This document shows positions 35,330 to 48,000 of a stretch of 64,000 bases of DNA, piece by piece (within the stretch, counting starts at the first letter, position 1; each line of letters begins with the position of its first letter). The notes under the pieces are model-generated. The model ran no database searches, was not told the origin of the DNA, and worked only from the letters and a program-made list of their open reading frames with translations. Both the position numbers and the translations under genes were made by a program. The stretch is taken from NCBI GenBank assembly GCA_033002965.1, contig JAURVB010008678.1, positions 186,001 to 250,000 on the forward strand, read 5' to 3'. The DNA comes from Piper betle (lineage: Eukaryota; Streptophyta; Magnoliopsida; Piperales; Piperaceae).

Positions 35330-36118
35330 TCTCCTAAATAAGTTATTTTTGACCATATAATCAAGCTGGTTTCGAGCTCCCAAGCGAGTTAGTTTCAAGC
35401 TAAAAAATGAGCTAGTTTCAAGATATAAAACGAGTAAGTTTAAAGTTCCCGAACGAGCTGATTTTGAGCTACTCAAAATTAAATAATGTAAGTATATTCA
35501 AGTTTGAGTCGAGCTCGAACAATATAAAAATATTCGAGTCAATTTCGAGCATATATATTTAAAACTTGCTTGATCTCTAGTCGTGCTTGAACGAACTTTG
35601 AGCTATTTGAGTCGAATTCAAGCACAAAGTGAGCTCGACTTGCTCATTTAGTAGACTTAATAAGTTTAATTATAGGTAGTTATATTTATTTATATACAAT
35701 AAAATACCAAAATAACATCAACACAGGAATAGCTATGTTGGGAGTGTGTCATCTTAAAGTCATGAAGGTCATGTGTTCAAATCATTTTTTTGTTGGATAC
35801 ATGCACAAGAAAAATAGAAATTGTAATTGGGCTTGGGCCTATCTTCGAACTCACAAACAAGTTGGGTTTCGAGCTCACAAACGAGTTGGGCTTCGATCTC
35901 ATAAATGAACTAGTTTCGAACCCGCCAAAATTAAACAATTAAATGTATTCGAAGACTAGTCGAGTTCGAATAACATAAAAAATGTTCGAGTCAATTTCGA
36001 GCATATATATTAAAAACTTGTTCGATTTCGAGTCGAGTTCAAATGAACTTCGAGCTATTCGAGCCAAATTCGAATACTAGTTAAACTCAGCTCGCTCGCT
36101 TATTTAATAGCTTTAACG
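35330..36118. repeat. Two further degraded D-type fragments
   Basis: Blocks at about 35330-35665 and 35850-36115 share the interior of D2: TTCGAGCTC, AAATTAAACAAT, TCGAACAAC-like and CTCGCTCGCTTATTTAATAG ends. The left halves contain repeated GAGTTGGGTTTCGAGCTCACAAAC-like units. Neither has complete termini or a TSD. Confidence 0.5.
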
Positions 36119-36343
36119 CTCACGACAAAACAAGCCAAAGCAACGTAGAAGACAACAAATTAGGCTCTCCCAACCTGGCCTAAAGCTTACAAATGGACGA
36201 TGGATGACTTGTTATCTCCCAATGGTAGGATTCCTCTCCCACCTGATCTAGCTGTCAATTGCGGGTAGATTCTAGCAACAAGTTTTTTGACCAGTCAGAT
36301 GATAAAAGACCGTTCGACAATTTGCTTGGATCTTAATATAGAT
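36119..36343. other. Spacer ending in a target-site copy
   Basis: No gene was seen. The last eight bases, ATATAGAT (36336-36343), are the left target-site copy of element B. Confidence 0.5.
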
Positions 36344-36831
36344 CAGAGTTGCAGGAATCGGCCGATTCGAATCGGATCGGCAGCGTGTCGATCCGATTTT
36401 AGGGCCGAATTGGTCGGCCCCAAATCGGAGCCCAACTTGGCCGATTCACCCCGATTCCGACCAAGTTGAATCCGATTCGGAATAGGGAAGAATTTGTTTT
36501 TTGGGTAAATTACTAAAATACCTTAGGTATGATATTTATTAAATTATTTAAGCATGGGTAAAATTGGAATTTTAATTTTAAAAACCTAACGTTAACCCAC
36601 TCCCCCCACTCCGCCGCCACTCGTCCGCCCTCCGCCGCCACATTTTTGCCGTCCGCCGTGCGTCCCCGACTCTGGGCTCGCCTCCAACCGGTCTGCCGAC
36701 ATCGCAACGTCGCCGCCGACGTGTGGCCGGACCGATTCAGCCCTGTGAACGCACAAATCGCCGCCGACCTGGCTGCCGACTTGCCCTCTGACCGGCTGCC
36801 GATATCGCCTCCGCCCTCGCGATCGGGCCTC

Positions 36832-37987
36832 TGTTAAGTGTTTAAAATATATAATATTTACTCAGGTTTTTTATATGATTTTGTACTTTCTAGGTATAAA
36901 TATTATTAATTAGGTGATATTTTTTGCTATATTCTAGTCAATTCATATTTTATTAGATATGCTTAATTTTGGTGTTTCAATGCAGAAAAAGATGAATAAA
37001 TTAAGCTTTGGATTTGATTGGTCATGACACTTGGCTCCACCCAATGGCTACAATTCATGGTGTTCAATGGAGTCGAATAGTTGGAAACTTGAAGGGACAT
37101 TATAATTAATTAGACTACGTTGATTTGTGAACACTCTCTTTGAATTTTTGTATCTCCACTTCTATATAAAGGGGTGGTCATTTGTTGTTATCATATCTCA
37201 TCTCTTGGCTTCGGAGTGTAGTGAAAGTAGTCTTTTAATTAGTTTTTGTAATTTTTTTCTTTTCATAATAAAAATTAGTTTCTTTTTATATTGTTTTCTA
37301 TTTTTATTATGGAGTAGTATTTTATTTCGTTCTAGAGAAGAATGAAACTTAACATGATTTAATTGAATTCATTTCAAGCTCTTACTCTTTTATTCAATCG
37401 TATTGTTTGAATTGTCATATTCTTAATGCTAAGAGTAGATTGATCACCTATTTCTTAGATCATGAGGTTTAATTAGATTTCGGGAGAAATTAATTAGATT
37501 AGTCATTGATAATTCATCATACGACGAGTCTTTTGACTTGTTTGTCGTTGTGGTCGGGAGATACACAACACCGTATGCGATTGTAAGGCAATTCTTAATG
37601 CATTATTTTGTTGATTAATCAATTATCACCGGGAGGTAGAAATTGAGGCAAAATAATAGAAGCATGAAGGAGCGGGAGCCACCATGTCATATAATTATCC
37701 TAGATCGACAATCCGAGGGAATAAAAGATAAGAGTAAGATTTGATGAAGATTAAATTCATGTTAAGGGAAATTCGACTCTAGAACGAGTTTTATAATTTT
37801 AACTCCGCTTTTTATTTAAGTTATTATTTAGATTTCGTTAAGTCAATTATTTCTGTTTTGTTCTTAATTTTATTTTCTTTAATTAATTTAAGGAAATTCA
37901 TCTCTCTGTGGGAACGATACTCTAATTTATCATCATACTACTTGTTTCGACCGTGTATACTTGCATGTTATTGAAAATAGTCTAACA
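36832..37987 (+). repeat. 5' LTR of Athila-type element 1
   Basis: The CTTCTATATAAAGGGGTGG word near 37160 is a good TATA region for the element promoter, on the plus strand. The LTR ends TCTAACA. Confidence 0.92.
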
Positions 37988-37989
37988 AG

Positions 37990-38012
37990 TTTTTGGCGCC
38001 GTTGCCGGAGAG
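37990..38012 (+). other. Primer-binding site of element 1
   Basis: TTTTTGGCGCCGTTGCCGG starts two to three bases after the LTR end. It is complementary to the tRNA-Asp 3' end as in Athila elements. Confidence 0.85.
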
Positions 38013-38175
38013 ATCGAATTTTCTTAATTAATTTAGGATTAGAATTTTGAGTGTTTTTCTTTTCTTTTTAGATTTTAGTGTCTGATTATATTTTTTAAAA
38101 AAGGAAAAAATAAACTATATCATTGTCTTCTTCCTTCTATTATTTATTATCATTTGTTTATTAGTACGGTCACCC

Positions 38176-39456
38176 TTGTCTTCTTGTGATTCAAAGATTG
38201 AAAGGACTTTGAGAAACTTGTGTGTCGCTGGAAGAAGAGCACAAGAACCAATAGAGGAAGAAGCCATGCATTCATGGAGGACTACCAGAGTTTTAGAATT
38301 AGATGCACTTACTGCTTTATCTGCTCAGGTCAGTGCTTTAACTAATGAAGTTCAAATTCTTAATATACAGAGACAGGTTAAGGCTGTAGAACCAAGGTGT
38401 GAATGGTGTGGACAAGGACATTTTACAGGTCAATGTGCAACAGATCAAGTTAATTACGTAGGCAACTTTATTTGGAACAACAATCCCTATTCCAACACCT
38501 ACAATGCGGGCTAGTGCAATAACCCCAATTTTTCATGGAATAATTCTTCACAATCGGTTGTTGTCCCCAATAATCCACCACCACCATCACAACATTATCA
38601 ACCCCCTTCACTTTCTTTTCAGCAACAACAACAACCAGATTTGGTCCAAATGTTCAATTCCATGCAACAAACCATGCAACAAACTATGCAACAATTTATG
38701 CAGAATCAGCAGCAACAACAACAACAGTTTATGCAACAAGTTATGGTGCAATTAAACAAGGAACCAAGTGAGCGACCCAAGGGTGTACTTCCTAGCCAAC
38801 CAGAACAACCAAGGAATGATGGTCAAGAGCATTGCAAAGCTATAACAACCCATAGTGGTATTACTTTACAAGAACCAGTTCAACCCAATGAAGTTAAGGA
38901 AAAAGATGAAAAACCAAATAACGAAAATGAACTCAATACATTGGTTAGCTTACTCGGATGCAAAGGGGATCAGTTTAGTAATTCATTACATAAATCCATA
39001 AATTCTCTTTGTGAAGAAGATATTGATGTGGATGAGATGGTTAAAGTATTAGATTCACAACCAATTTTGCCTCAACGATTCAAAGTTATGGAAACCTCAG
39101 ATCTACCATTCCACAAATTGCTGCCATCAATTGAAGTACCACTTATTTTAGAGCTAAAGCAACTTCCAAAACATCTCAGGTATATTTTCTTAGGGCTTGA
39201 TGACACTCTTCCTATTATTATATCTTCAGAGCTAACTATATTGCAGAAAGAGAAGCTGATTAAAATACTAAAAGATCACAAGTCAGCTATTGCTTGGACT
39301 ATAGCAGACAAACATGGCATCTGGTGTGGTTGTTGGTCATTTTCTCCTGGACAAAAGTTTTTTCCACATGATGCAATTGAAATTAAGACTGAACAAAGGG
39401 ATCGATCATTTAAAGTCAATAAAGCATGGGTCAAGTCCAAATTCAGTTATTCATGA
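38176..39456 (+). pseudogene. gag-pol remnant of element 1 with three internal deletions
   Basis: The frame begins with the same IERTLRNL and GRRAQE words as the gag of element 2. It then skips the capsid core (about 227 residues of element 2) and resumes at VLELDALTALSAQVSAL. It keeps the knuckle CEWCGQGHFTGQC and NPYSNTYNAG, and meets one stop at about 38512-38514. It goes on through a Gln-rich part and EHCKAITT. After LVSLLGCKGD the protease is missing. The text jumps to the region before reverse transcriptase (ELKQLPKHLRYIFLG, SAIAWTIADKHGI) and jumps again to the end of pol (SPGQKFFPHDAIEI, FKVN). Apart from the one stop the joints preserve frame. No catalytic domain is left. Confidence 0.85.
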
Positions 39457-40883
39457 TAATCATCCACCGACTAATTGATATGAGGGAGTTCTCTTTCACT
39501 TCTTTTTCTTTATTTTTATTTTTGAGGACAATGTTTAGTTTAAGTTTGGGGGTGATGCTTTAATTTTAGTGCATATTGTTCATGCTTGACTCACGTTTAG
39601 ATTTAGATATACATATATATATATATATATAGTATAGTTTAGTATAAAAATTTTATTATGCAATGGTATTTTAGTCTCTTGGTTCAATGATAGATACATG
39701 TGAATTAGTCTTACCTTTCTTGAAAAAACTTGATTAATTGATATGAGGGATGAACTGAGTAAAAGATTGCATTTGAGAGTTGGTTCTCTACCTTATATTA
39801 TTTTCACAATCTTTTGGTTTAGATGATTTCAATGAATGTTTTGCAATAAGGATTGTACATGATGGTCATGACTTTTAGAATTTGCCCTAGCAACCTTCGA
39901 GGCGAAATATTTGGTTTGCCATGTAGATGGAAAATGATATAGGCATTTCTTTTTGATGAGTCTGGGCCTTTCTTCAAGCCTACCTAATATGAATTATCCT
40001 TTCTACACAATTTCATGGCCTTTATTATACGTATTTGTTTGATTACCTTTATTTTAGCCTTGGCCTTTTATTGAAAATATATCTTGCTGCTTGAGTCCTA
40101 GCACCCTAGTGTTTTGAAATCGTTCTAAATTCTAACAAGGATGAAACTTTGAATAGTATAGAGGGAAGGCATGGCGTGTTATAGAGTGGTGATTGAGTAG
40201 ATTGTGTGGACTTTCCTGGCACTTTGCTTTGTAAAAGAAAAAAGAAAAAAAAGAGAAAAGAAGAAGAAATTGAAAAAAAATGAAAAAGATGAGGCAATGA
40301 TCCTCCACCAGTAAATACAAGATGAAGCAAGAGTCTTCCACTGGTTTGAAAGAAAAGAGGAAAAGAAAAAGTGTTCTTATATTGGGTCAATTCGATACTA
40401 CATTTAAAGAAGTTTGTGTCATATCGCTTGGGGATTTGTTGTACATGTATGTCAGGATTTAGAAAAGATTTTTAATTCTAGGGTGCATATTAGCCTCTGA
40501 TTTTTCTATCTTATTTATCCGATTTTTGGTCCCTAGCCCCTGGCCCCGTTACAACCTATAAAGACCTATTGATTCCATTATTTGGCATTGCCTACATTAG
40601 TGGAGATGGGAGCGAAAGGTGAACATATTTAACCATGTGCCTGATTGTATTCTCTTGGTTGCATATGAGAATGATAAGCCAATGGACTATCACACACACA
40701 CAGAGAGCTTTCTTTTGGATGTGATTGATGAAAGGGAATTTCTGATTTGATTGACATCTTGTTGACTCTTGAGGGTTTGATTGAGAATCATATGAGAACA
40801 TAATGAGGACTAAGTATTTTTGTGTAGTAAAATTTTCTTTGTTATGATATTTTGCTCAGGACGTGCAAAGTTTAAGTTTGGGG
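39457..40883 (+). other. 3' untranslated interior of element 1, ending in a polypurine tract
   Basis: Non-coding interior with GTTTAAGTTTGGGGG near 39538 and again, as the probable working polypurine tract, at 40870-40883 directly before the 3' LTR. The AT run at 39606-39631 is a microsatellite. Minus-strand small ORFs near 40106-40390 come from poly-purine runs. Confidence 0.7.
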
Positions 40884-42039
40884 TGTTAAGTGTTTAAAAT
40901 ATACAATATTTACTCATGTTTTTAATATGATTTTGTACTTTCTAGGTATAAATATTATTAATTAGGTAATATTTTTCGTTATATTCTAGTCAATTAATAT
41001 TTTATTAGATATGCTTAATTTTGGTGTTTCAATGCAGAAAAAGATGAATAAATTAAGCTTTGGATTTGATTGGTCACGACATTTGGCCCCATCCAATGGC
41101 TACAATTCATGGTGTTCAATGGAGTCGAACAGTTGGAAACTTGAAGGGACATTATAATTAATTAGACTATGTCGATTTGTGAACACTCTCTTCGAATTCT
41201 TGTATCTCCACTTCTATATAAAGGGGTGGTCATTTGTTGTTATCATATCTCATCTCTTGGCTTCAGAGTGTAGTGAAAGTAGTCAGTTAATTAGTTTTTG
41301 TAATTTTTTTCTTTCATAATAAAAATTAGTTTCTTTTTTATATTGTTTTCTATTTTTATTATGGAGTAGTATTTTATTTCGTTCTAGAGAAGAATGAAAC
41401 TTAACATGATTTAATTGAATTCATTTCAAGCTCTTACTCTTTTATTCAATCGGATTGTTTGAATTGTCATATTCTTAATGCTAAGAGTAGATTGATCACC
41501 TATTTCTTAGATCATGAGGTTTAATTAGATTTCGGGAGAAATTAATTAGATTAGTCATTGATAATTCATCATACGACGAGTCTTTTGACTTGTTTGTCGT
41601 TGTGGTCGGAAGATACACAACACCGTATGCGATTGTAATGCAATTCTTAATGCATTATTTTGTTGATTAATCAATTATCACCGGGAGGTAGAAATTGAGG
41701 CAAAATAATAGAAGCATGAAGGAGCGGGAGCCACCATGTCATATAATTATCCTAGCTCGACAATCTGAGGGAATAAAAGATAAGAGTAAGATTTGATGAA
41801 GATTAAATTCATGTTAAGGGAAATTCGACTCTAGAACGAGTTTTATAATTTTAACTCCGCTTTTTATTTAAGTTATTATTTAGATTTCGTTAAGTCAATT
41901 ATTTCTGTTTTGTTCTTAATTTTATTTTCTTTAATTAATTTAAGGAAATTCATCTCTCTGTGGGAACGATACTTTAATTTATCATCATACTACTTGTTTC
42001 GACCGTGTATACTTACATGTTATTGAAAATAGTCTAACA
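40884..42039 (+). repeat. 3' LTR of Athila-type element 1
   Basis: Same length as the 5' LTR and nearly the same sequence. Differences are scattered substitutions plus two compensating one-base changes in T runs near 41310-41340. Confidence 0.92.
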
Positions 42040-42507
42040 ACCTCCGATGTGTGGCCGGCCGACAGTGCAGTGGCCGCGAGACTCGCCGCCAATCGGGCCG
42101 CCGCCGGCGGTGGGGGGTAAAGAGCGGAGGGTGGCATTCTCGTAATTAAAAGTTGACTCGAGTCTAACTCGAGTCAAAAATAATAATTAATTTTAAAAAA
42201 TTTTAAAGAATCTTAAAAAATATTTAAAAATATCATAAACTATAATACACAGAATAATATCAAAATAACATCAATACCTAATTTTAATATATTTATATTA
42301 TGAAATGTTAAATTATTATATATGATCGATTAAACTAATTTGGACCGATTCAATTGAACCGATTCTTATCCGATTTAGACCGATTCCGACTGCATCAAAA
42401 ACCGATTCCGATTCCGATTCCGATTTATGCAACGATGATATAGACCCAATCCTGCATATAAATGTCTTATCCATCACTCTTTATTGTAAGAGTGCTTATC
42501 TTCGATT

Positions 42508-43035
42508 GGGGTGAGCATTAGGCCGAATAGATTAAATTAAATTAATTAAATCTTATGTAGCAACTAAATTTTATAACTGAACTGAATTAAAATGGTTTGG
42601 TTAATTCAGTTTGTAACCGAACAACTAAATTATATTATAAGCTATTAAAAAAATATTTTTTATTTAATTAAAATTATATCATCATTTTAGTAAACATTAC
42701 TATTTAATATGTATTTTTAAATGTATAAATCACATTAAATAAATAAAATTTAATCATAAAAATATTATAAGTTCATGATAATTAACACAAATATAGAATT
42801 TGAAATATTTTTTAAAAATTTGGTTAATTTGGGTTGGTTCATAAAATATAGATTTTAAAATATTTTTTATAAAGTTCAGTTAATTTGGGTCAGTTTTGTT
42901 CCGAACTGAAATATTAACCTACAGTTCGATTTGTTTACGACCCTACTAAAAACGGGATCAAAATATTTTAGACCAGAATGAAATTATTAATTTTTTTTGG
43001 TTCGGATCGGTTTCGGTTTTCGCCGTGCTCACCCC
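42508..43035. mobile_element. GGGGTGAGCA-ended non-autonomous element
   Basis: The left end GGGGTGAGCA and the right end TGCTCACCCC are exact inverse complements, and similarity continues inward (AGGCCGAA against GGCGAAAACCGAA). The flanks are TATCTTCGATT (42497-42507) and TATCCTCGATT (43036-43046), an 11-base direct repeat with one mismatch. The interior is AT-rich with GGTTAATTTGGGTTGGTTC-like words and no ORF. The duplication length is closer to Mutator-type than hAT-type. Confidence 0.7.
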
Positions 43036-43046
43036 TATCCTCGATT

Positions 43047-43423
43047 GAACTGATTCCAAGTGAGATTTTGACAATTTTTCGGTCGTCAATTGCTGCTTCA
43101 ACTTCCCCCCACTGGACCTTCCATAATGTGACTTGATCTACAGAGGAGGTTGACAGATTGAGCCGCATGCGGCGTTACTCGTGTAACCTAGTGAGATGTC
43201 ATATTGTATCACCACCTAATAAGGTTAGAAATCATCGTGACCATTGCTTGAGATGAGACTAGCATACGACCGACCCTAAATATGTCTCTACCTTTTAGTA
43301 CCTTGCTCTAGGCATTTTATTTGCTGGTGATTTGCTGTGTTCATTTTAAGCAGTATGCCTTGCATTTTAAAGAGCTCTTTTCAAAAGGTACCATCACAGT
43401 CATTCACGGTCCTCGTGTTTAAG
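43047..43423. other. Unassigned spacer
   Basis: No gene or repeat terminus was found. Confidence 0.45.
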
Positions 43424-44245
43424 CATGGGTTGTAATAATTGGCTAATTTTACTTAGAATTAGCCGATTTAAATCGAATCGGAAGCAATTCGTGTCAAAAA
43501 ATTAGGTAAATCGGTCTTTGGCTTACATTAGTCTGTAAATTGGCCAATTCAAACTAATTTGAACCTATTTGAACTGAGCCAATTCAAACCAATTTGAACT
43601 TATTTGAGCCGATTTCAAATGGTTGCAATGAGGCGGCGAAAGGGGCGACGGGCAATTGGGGGGGGGGGCTTGGGGGGCAATGGCGGCAGGGGATGGGGCA
43701 ACAAGGGTGGCGATTGGGCGACACGGGATAGGGCGACAAGGGCGGTGATGGGGCGGCACGTGGGCCCAAACAAGTGGGGGCAAGGGGGGGCTAAAAGGGC
43801 GACAGGCGGCGAGGGTGGTGGGGTGGGTCGGGAGGCGATGGGGAGGGGGATGGGGCGGGGCCAGCGGGGAGGCGGGGTGGCGATCGAGCGGAGGTAAATG
43901 ATGGGTGGTATTAGGGAGAGAGAAGGGGGGAAGAAATAACAAGTGGTATTCTCGTAATTAAAAATTGACTTTATTCTGATTAGAGTAAAAAATAATAATT
44001 AACTCTAAATAATTCAAAAAAATAAAAAAATAGAAAAAATATCATAAAATATAATACACATCATAACATAAAAATAACAATAAAATGATATGTTTTATAA
44101 CTAATATCCTACCAATTTTGATTAAGTGAAATTTTTGTATAGAATCATTTTGGACTAATTCAACTAAACTGATTTAGACCGATTCAATCCAATTTAGTGA
44201 TTCCGTCAAAAACCGATTCAGAGGTCCCACGATACTTTTATAATT
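43424..44245. mobile_element. hAT-like element family, copy C, ends uncertain
   Basis: The start CATGGGTTGTAATAATTGG resembles copies A and B. It is followed by AATTAGCCGATTT words, a G-rich block (about 43625-43900) and the AT cassette TCTCGTAATTAAAAATTGAC (43950 onward), ending in AACCGATTCAGAGG. The right terminus and target-site repeat could not be fixed. Long ORFs on both strands in the G-rich block are compositional. Confidence 0.55.
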
Positions 44246-45006
44246 ATCACTTTATTAGGTTCTTTGAGCATGACACAACCGTATTGTGATACTGGTAAGT
44301 GTCATCAGTAGAGCCAGCTAAGGGAGACATCCCAGAGGATCCCCGATAGCTTCACAAACTCAAATTGGGCCAACGTAAGTACCACACGTGAACTTAGGAT
44401 CAACTCTCCACCATTATCTTACTCCATCTTCTCATGTCTCCATGGAAGGGAGTCTACTACCATGGTATATTTTTGTTGCTTGTAGATGACAACCTAATCA
44501 ATCCCTTAACAAATAAGACTCAACGCAAGGCAAAAGTAAACCCAAATAAGTAATCCCAAGATAATCAAACTAATGGCCAAATAAAATGCTTTCAGTCAAT
44601 ATGAAAAATGAGAGAACTGAACAGTTGACTTCTCGATCTGGTCCTGCAAAAGAGAGCGTCCTATATCAACAATAGCTGATATTCCAAAGTCAGCTAAATT
44701 TAATGTGACCCTTGGATTACATGGATGGTTGGATATAAAGGTAATTTTGTCTAAATTATAAAAAATACAACCATGTAATCTAAAGGGACGGCTAGATTTA
44801 CATGTTGCTGATATTGTTATATCAACTGTTGTTGATACTAAGAAATCTCATTATGTGGAGTGATTTTCAAATGAAGGTAGTACTTATGAATGAATCACAT
44901 TAGTTTTATTTATGTGGTGAATAAATTGTAATGGGATGTTTACATATATACATTCTCACAATCCTTTAGAGAGCAAGTGGGAATGTATTCCAAGCAACCA
45001 TTAATT
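44246..45006. other. Unassigned spacer
   Basis: Ordinary AT-rich sequence. No gene or terminal repeat was recognised. Confidence 0.45.
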
Positions 45007-48000
45007 TGTTAGGGTTTTAACAAACAAAATAACCAAACACAATGTTGAGTGTGTGAAAAGGCCAACCAATATAGGATAACCCACACATTAGTGGAAACTT
45101 TCCAAATTGAAATAAAACTACAACCAAAAACATGAAATGGGTATAGTTACTCCACATTACAAACCATAGGCAAAAGGTAGAGAAGGATAAGAAATAAACT
45201 ACAGTTGGTCTTGTCGAAGAACCCAGAGTCATGTCTTCTCCTCACAACGAACAATTTCTCTTTCTTTTCTCACATGCACCACCAATAGTGACCCATCTAG
45301 ATTTGCAACTGCAACTTCTAACTAGAATTGTAAAACCCATGACTCGAGTCAGGGTTTTACGTTACTGAACCAGTCGGTTCGACCGTTGGTTTGAGTCGAG
45401 TCAGTTTCATGAACCGCGTGTTGAGTCGAGGCCAGCCTTGAGTTATGGGCGATGAGAGTTAGGTGTACCTGACTATATGATGATAACGTCGAGAAGATGG
45501 TGAGAAATGAGTTATCAGAATATATGAAAGTATGTAGTATTTTTTTTTATATGTTTGATCGTAGAAATAGTTTTAGGCCGAATAACGCATTAGGACGTGT
45601 TGGATTATATTCGGGTGGGTTATTAGTTATAGAGCATATCATTTGGATGTTGTTGTGTTTGTTTTATTTTATGAGATTTTTTCATATTTTTCTAGATTTT
45701 TAGAATTTATTACGAACTAGTTATTATTTTGACTCAAGCTAGGAATCGAGTCGATACTTGTTTACTGAGTTTGCCACTAAGAGTGTTTTTCTCCTTTCCT
45801 CGACACTATCCCCTCCCAAAAACCCTCGCCGCCCACTGTGGTCGCCGCTGGCGTTGCTACCGACACCGCACTGCCGCTGATCAACGCTGCCCTGCCCCGT
45901 CGTGCTGTCGCCGTGTTGCCACGACCCACCCGGCCACCGTCTTACCGCCACAATACCGGAATCGCCGAAATCTCCCCGATGTTTCCCCCTTACCTAGTAC
46001 CACTGTTGAAGGCGGCCGTGGGCCTGTTCGAAGTGACCGACTGCCCGACCGAACTCGACGCCGCCGCCGGCGGTCATCGCTGCTGTGGCCGTCCATGCCG
46101 TCACCACCATTGGGACAAGCTCACCGAGCCGGCGCTAACCCTTACCCCTGATTGCCCTGCCGGAACAGTTGCTAGAAAACCGTCGGGAGGGACAGTCACC
46201 GGAAAACCGTCAGAAGTTGCCGAAAAATTGGATTCACCCAAATTCGTTTGAAATCACCTGATCTTTCGCGGAATCCCTCCAATTGAACCCTATCAAACTT
46301 CGGATGCCATAGGGTGCCAAATTCGAGCCACAAACCCTATGAGGTATAATTTATTTTAACTTAATTATTTAAAAGTATTGATTATTAGAATTGCATGCTA
46401 GGATTGATGTATTGCGTGTTATGATTATATGTATAAATGTAGAATTGATTAAGGATAAAATGTGAAATTTGTTTGATTGAGTGGTGTTAAAAATGGAGGC
46501 TTAGAAACTAATTAGGGTAACTACGTAACGATAATGATCTAATGCAAACTAGCCTAAGTAGACTTGCTAGAATTGATATAGATTGATGTGTGTTGATTGA
46601 TGCGTGATGGATGTATGTGTGATATAGGATGTATGACGGCATCATGAGCGGGCGTTAATATTTAGTTTTGATGTGTAGCTACGGAGTAGGAGCTCGTTGC
46701 CTAGGCGTGAGGATACGCTTGGAGCTTCTACCAGGTCCATTTAGGACTTGTTCCCTGTTTTTACGCTACTCTATTGTGTATTTGATTTATCATGTGCAGG
46801 ACGAGTTAAGTGACGTTTTATCGGATCCCACTTAACTTGGGCCATTTAGCCAACGATTTTTCGGATTAATAACCCTCGAGGATGAGATCCCTCGAGTTTG
46901 TTTTCGAACTTCAGATCCAGCTCACGATGCCTTCGGGCCTATTGTATAAATCCCAACCTAGACCTATATATATGTATAATTTCGTGTTTTCAGTGAGAGA
47001 TTGAATGAGGGAAATCCAACTACCGTGCTACGCGAGCGGGCACGTGTGAGTTGATAGTGGGCTCTGGAATGGTGTGCGGGACGTTTCATTCCCGAGGGAT
47101 CCTGACAACTCCACCTTGAGTTCCTCAAACCCGGAGAAGTGTGGAGGTTCACGGGTACTGCAATGCAGTGCATGTCTAGACTTGTGGTTTCAAAGGGTAC
47201 TAAAGGCGACTGCCTGAGAGTGCTTGGCCTTTGTGCTCAAAGCCAGGAGTAATATGGAAGGTGTAGAGGGCGAAAAGGAATGAGATTTGATGCGAGAAGC
47301 GATAGAGAAATAGCTAAGGTATGAGAATGAGAAAGAAAGGGGGACGCTGTCGACCCGAGGGCGATGGCTCCCATATGTGCCCTGACAAGAGTTCTTGAGG
47401 AAGTATAGGGTTTTCATTCAACAGGAGAGTTTGCTCTCCTGTGCCAGATTGATATTAGTTATTTTTCAGGCCGGTAACGCTCGTTACTAACGATTTTTCT
47501 ATATATATATAGGTGAGGAATGCGAGCGATGAAAGCTATTGGGACTGCGGAGGAGCAGCACGGAACTGCGCACACATGTACCTGCCCTTTGTAATGTATA
47601 ATGATGGTGTGTTAATGCTGTGTGAATGATAATTAGAATGTTTTTGTCTTGATAAATTGCTTTTTATGAGACGAGCGGATAATTGTGAATGAGTAGGGAG
47701 CCTTCGAGTTCAGACTCGGCTCAGATGAAATGAAAGAGATAATGATTGAATGCCATAGTAGATTGTTATGTTTTATCATATTTTGATAAAATATTTATAT
47801 ACCCTTGTTGTGGATAGGTTGGCCCATATTGCACTTTATGGGAGATTTTGTCTTTTTTTCGTAAATATTAATGAATTTTTATTTAAATTTCTTGCTTGTT
47901 GAATGGTTTTGTTTTGCTTGCATATCATCACATGCATGTAGGACTCCATTAGAACCCAATTGTTCCCATTCATGCATCTCATAGCCGAGGGAAAATCCGG

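Larger units (their letters stand above)
36832..42039 (+). mobile_element. Deleted Athila-type LTR retrotransposon, element 1
   Basis: Two 1156-base LTRs (36832-37987 and 40884-42039), each TGTTAAGTG to TCTAACA, surround a 2.9-kb interior. The target-site repeats are GCCTC (36827-36831) and ACCTC (42040-42044), one mismatch. The primer-binding site TTGGCGCCGTTGCCGG follows the 5' LTR, and a GTTTAAGTTTGGGG polypurine tract precedes the 3' LTR. The tRNA-Asp type primer site, the gag style and the GTTTAAGTTTGGGGG trailer are those of the Athila group of Ty3/Gypsy. Most of gag and pol is gone. By eye the LTRs differ at roughly 25-30 positions, so the insertion is fairly recent compared with its surroundings. 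Confidence 0.92.
36344..42437. mobile_element. hAT-like non-autonomous element, copy B, split by a retrotransposon
   Basis: The parts 36344-36831 and 42040-42437 form one element of about 0.88 kb. The ends are CAGAGTTGCA and the reverse complement of TGCAACGATG. The flanks are ATATAGAT (36336-36343) and ATATAGAC (42438-42445), one mismatch over 8 bases. It has the AATCGGCCGATT words, GC-rich centre and AT-rich ACTCGAGTCAA cassette of copy A, in the opposite orientation. The Athila-type element sits in its GC-rich centre. Confidence 0.8.

Noticed and set aside
43565..43942. Long Pro/His-rich and Gly/Arg-rich frames on both strands
   Set aside because: They lie in the G-rich block of hAT-like copy C, where low stop density follows from composition. 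No conserved protein feature was seen.
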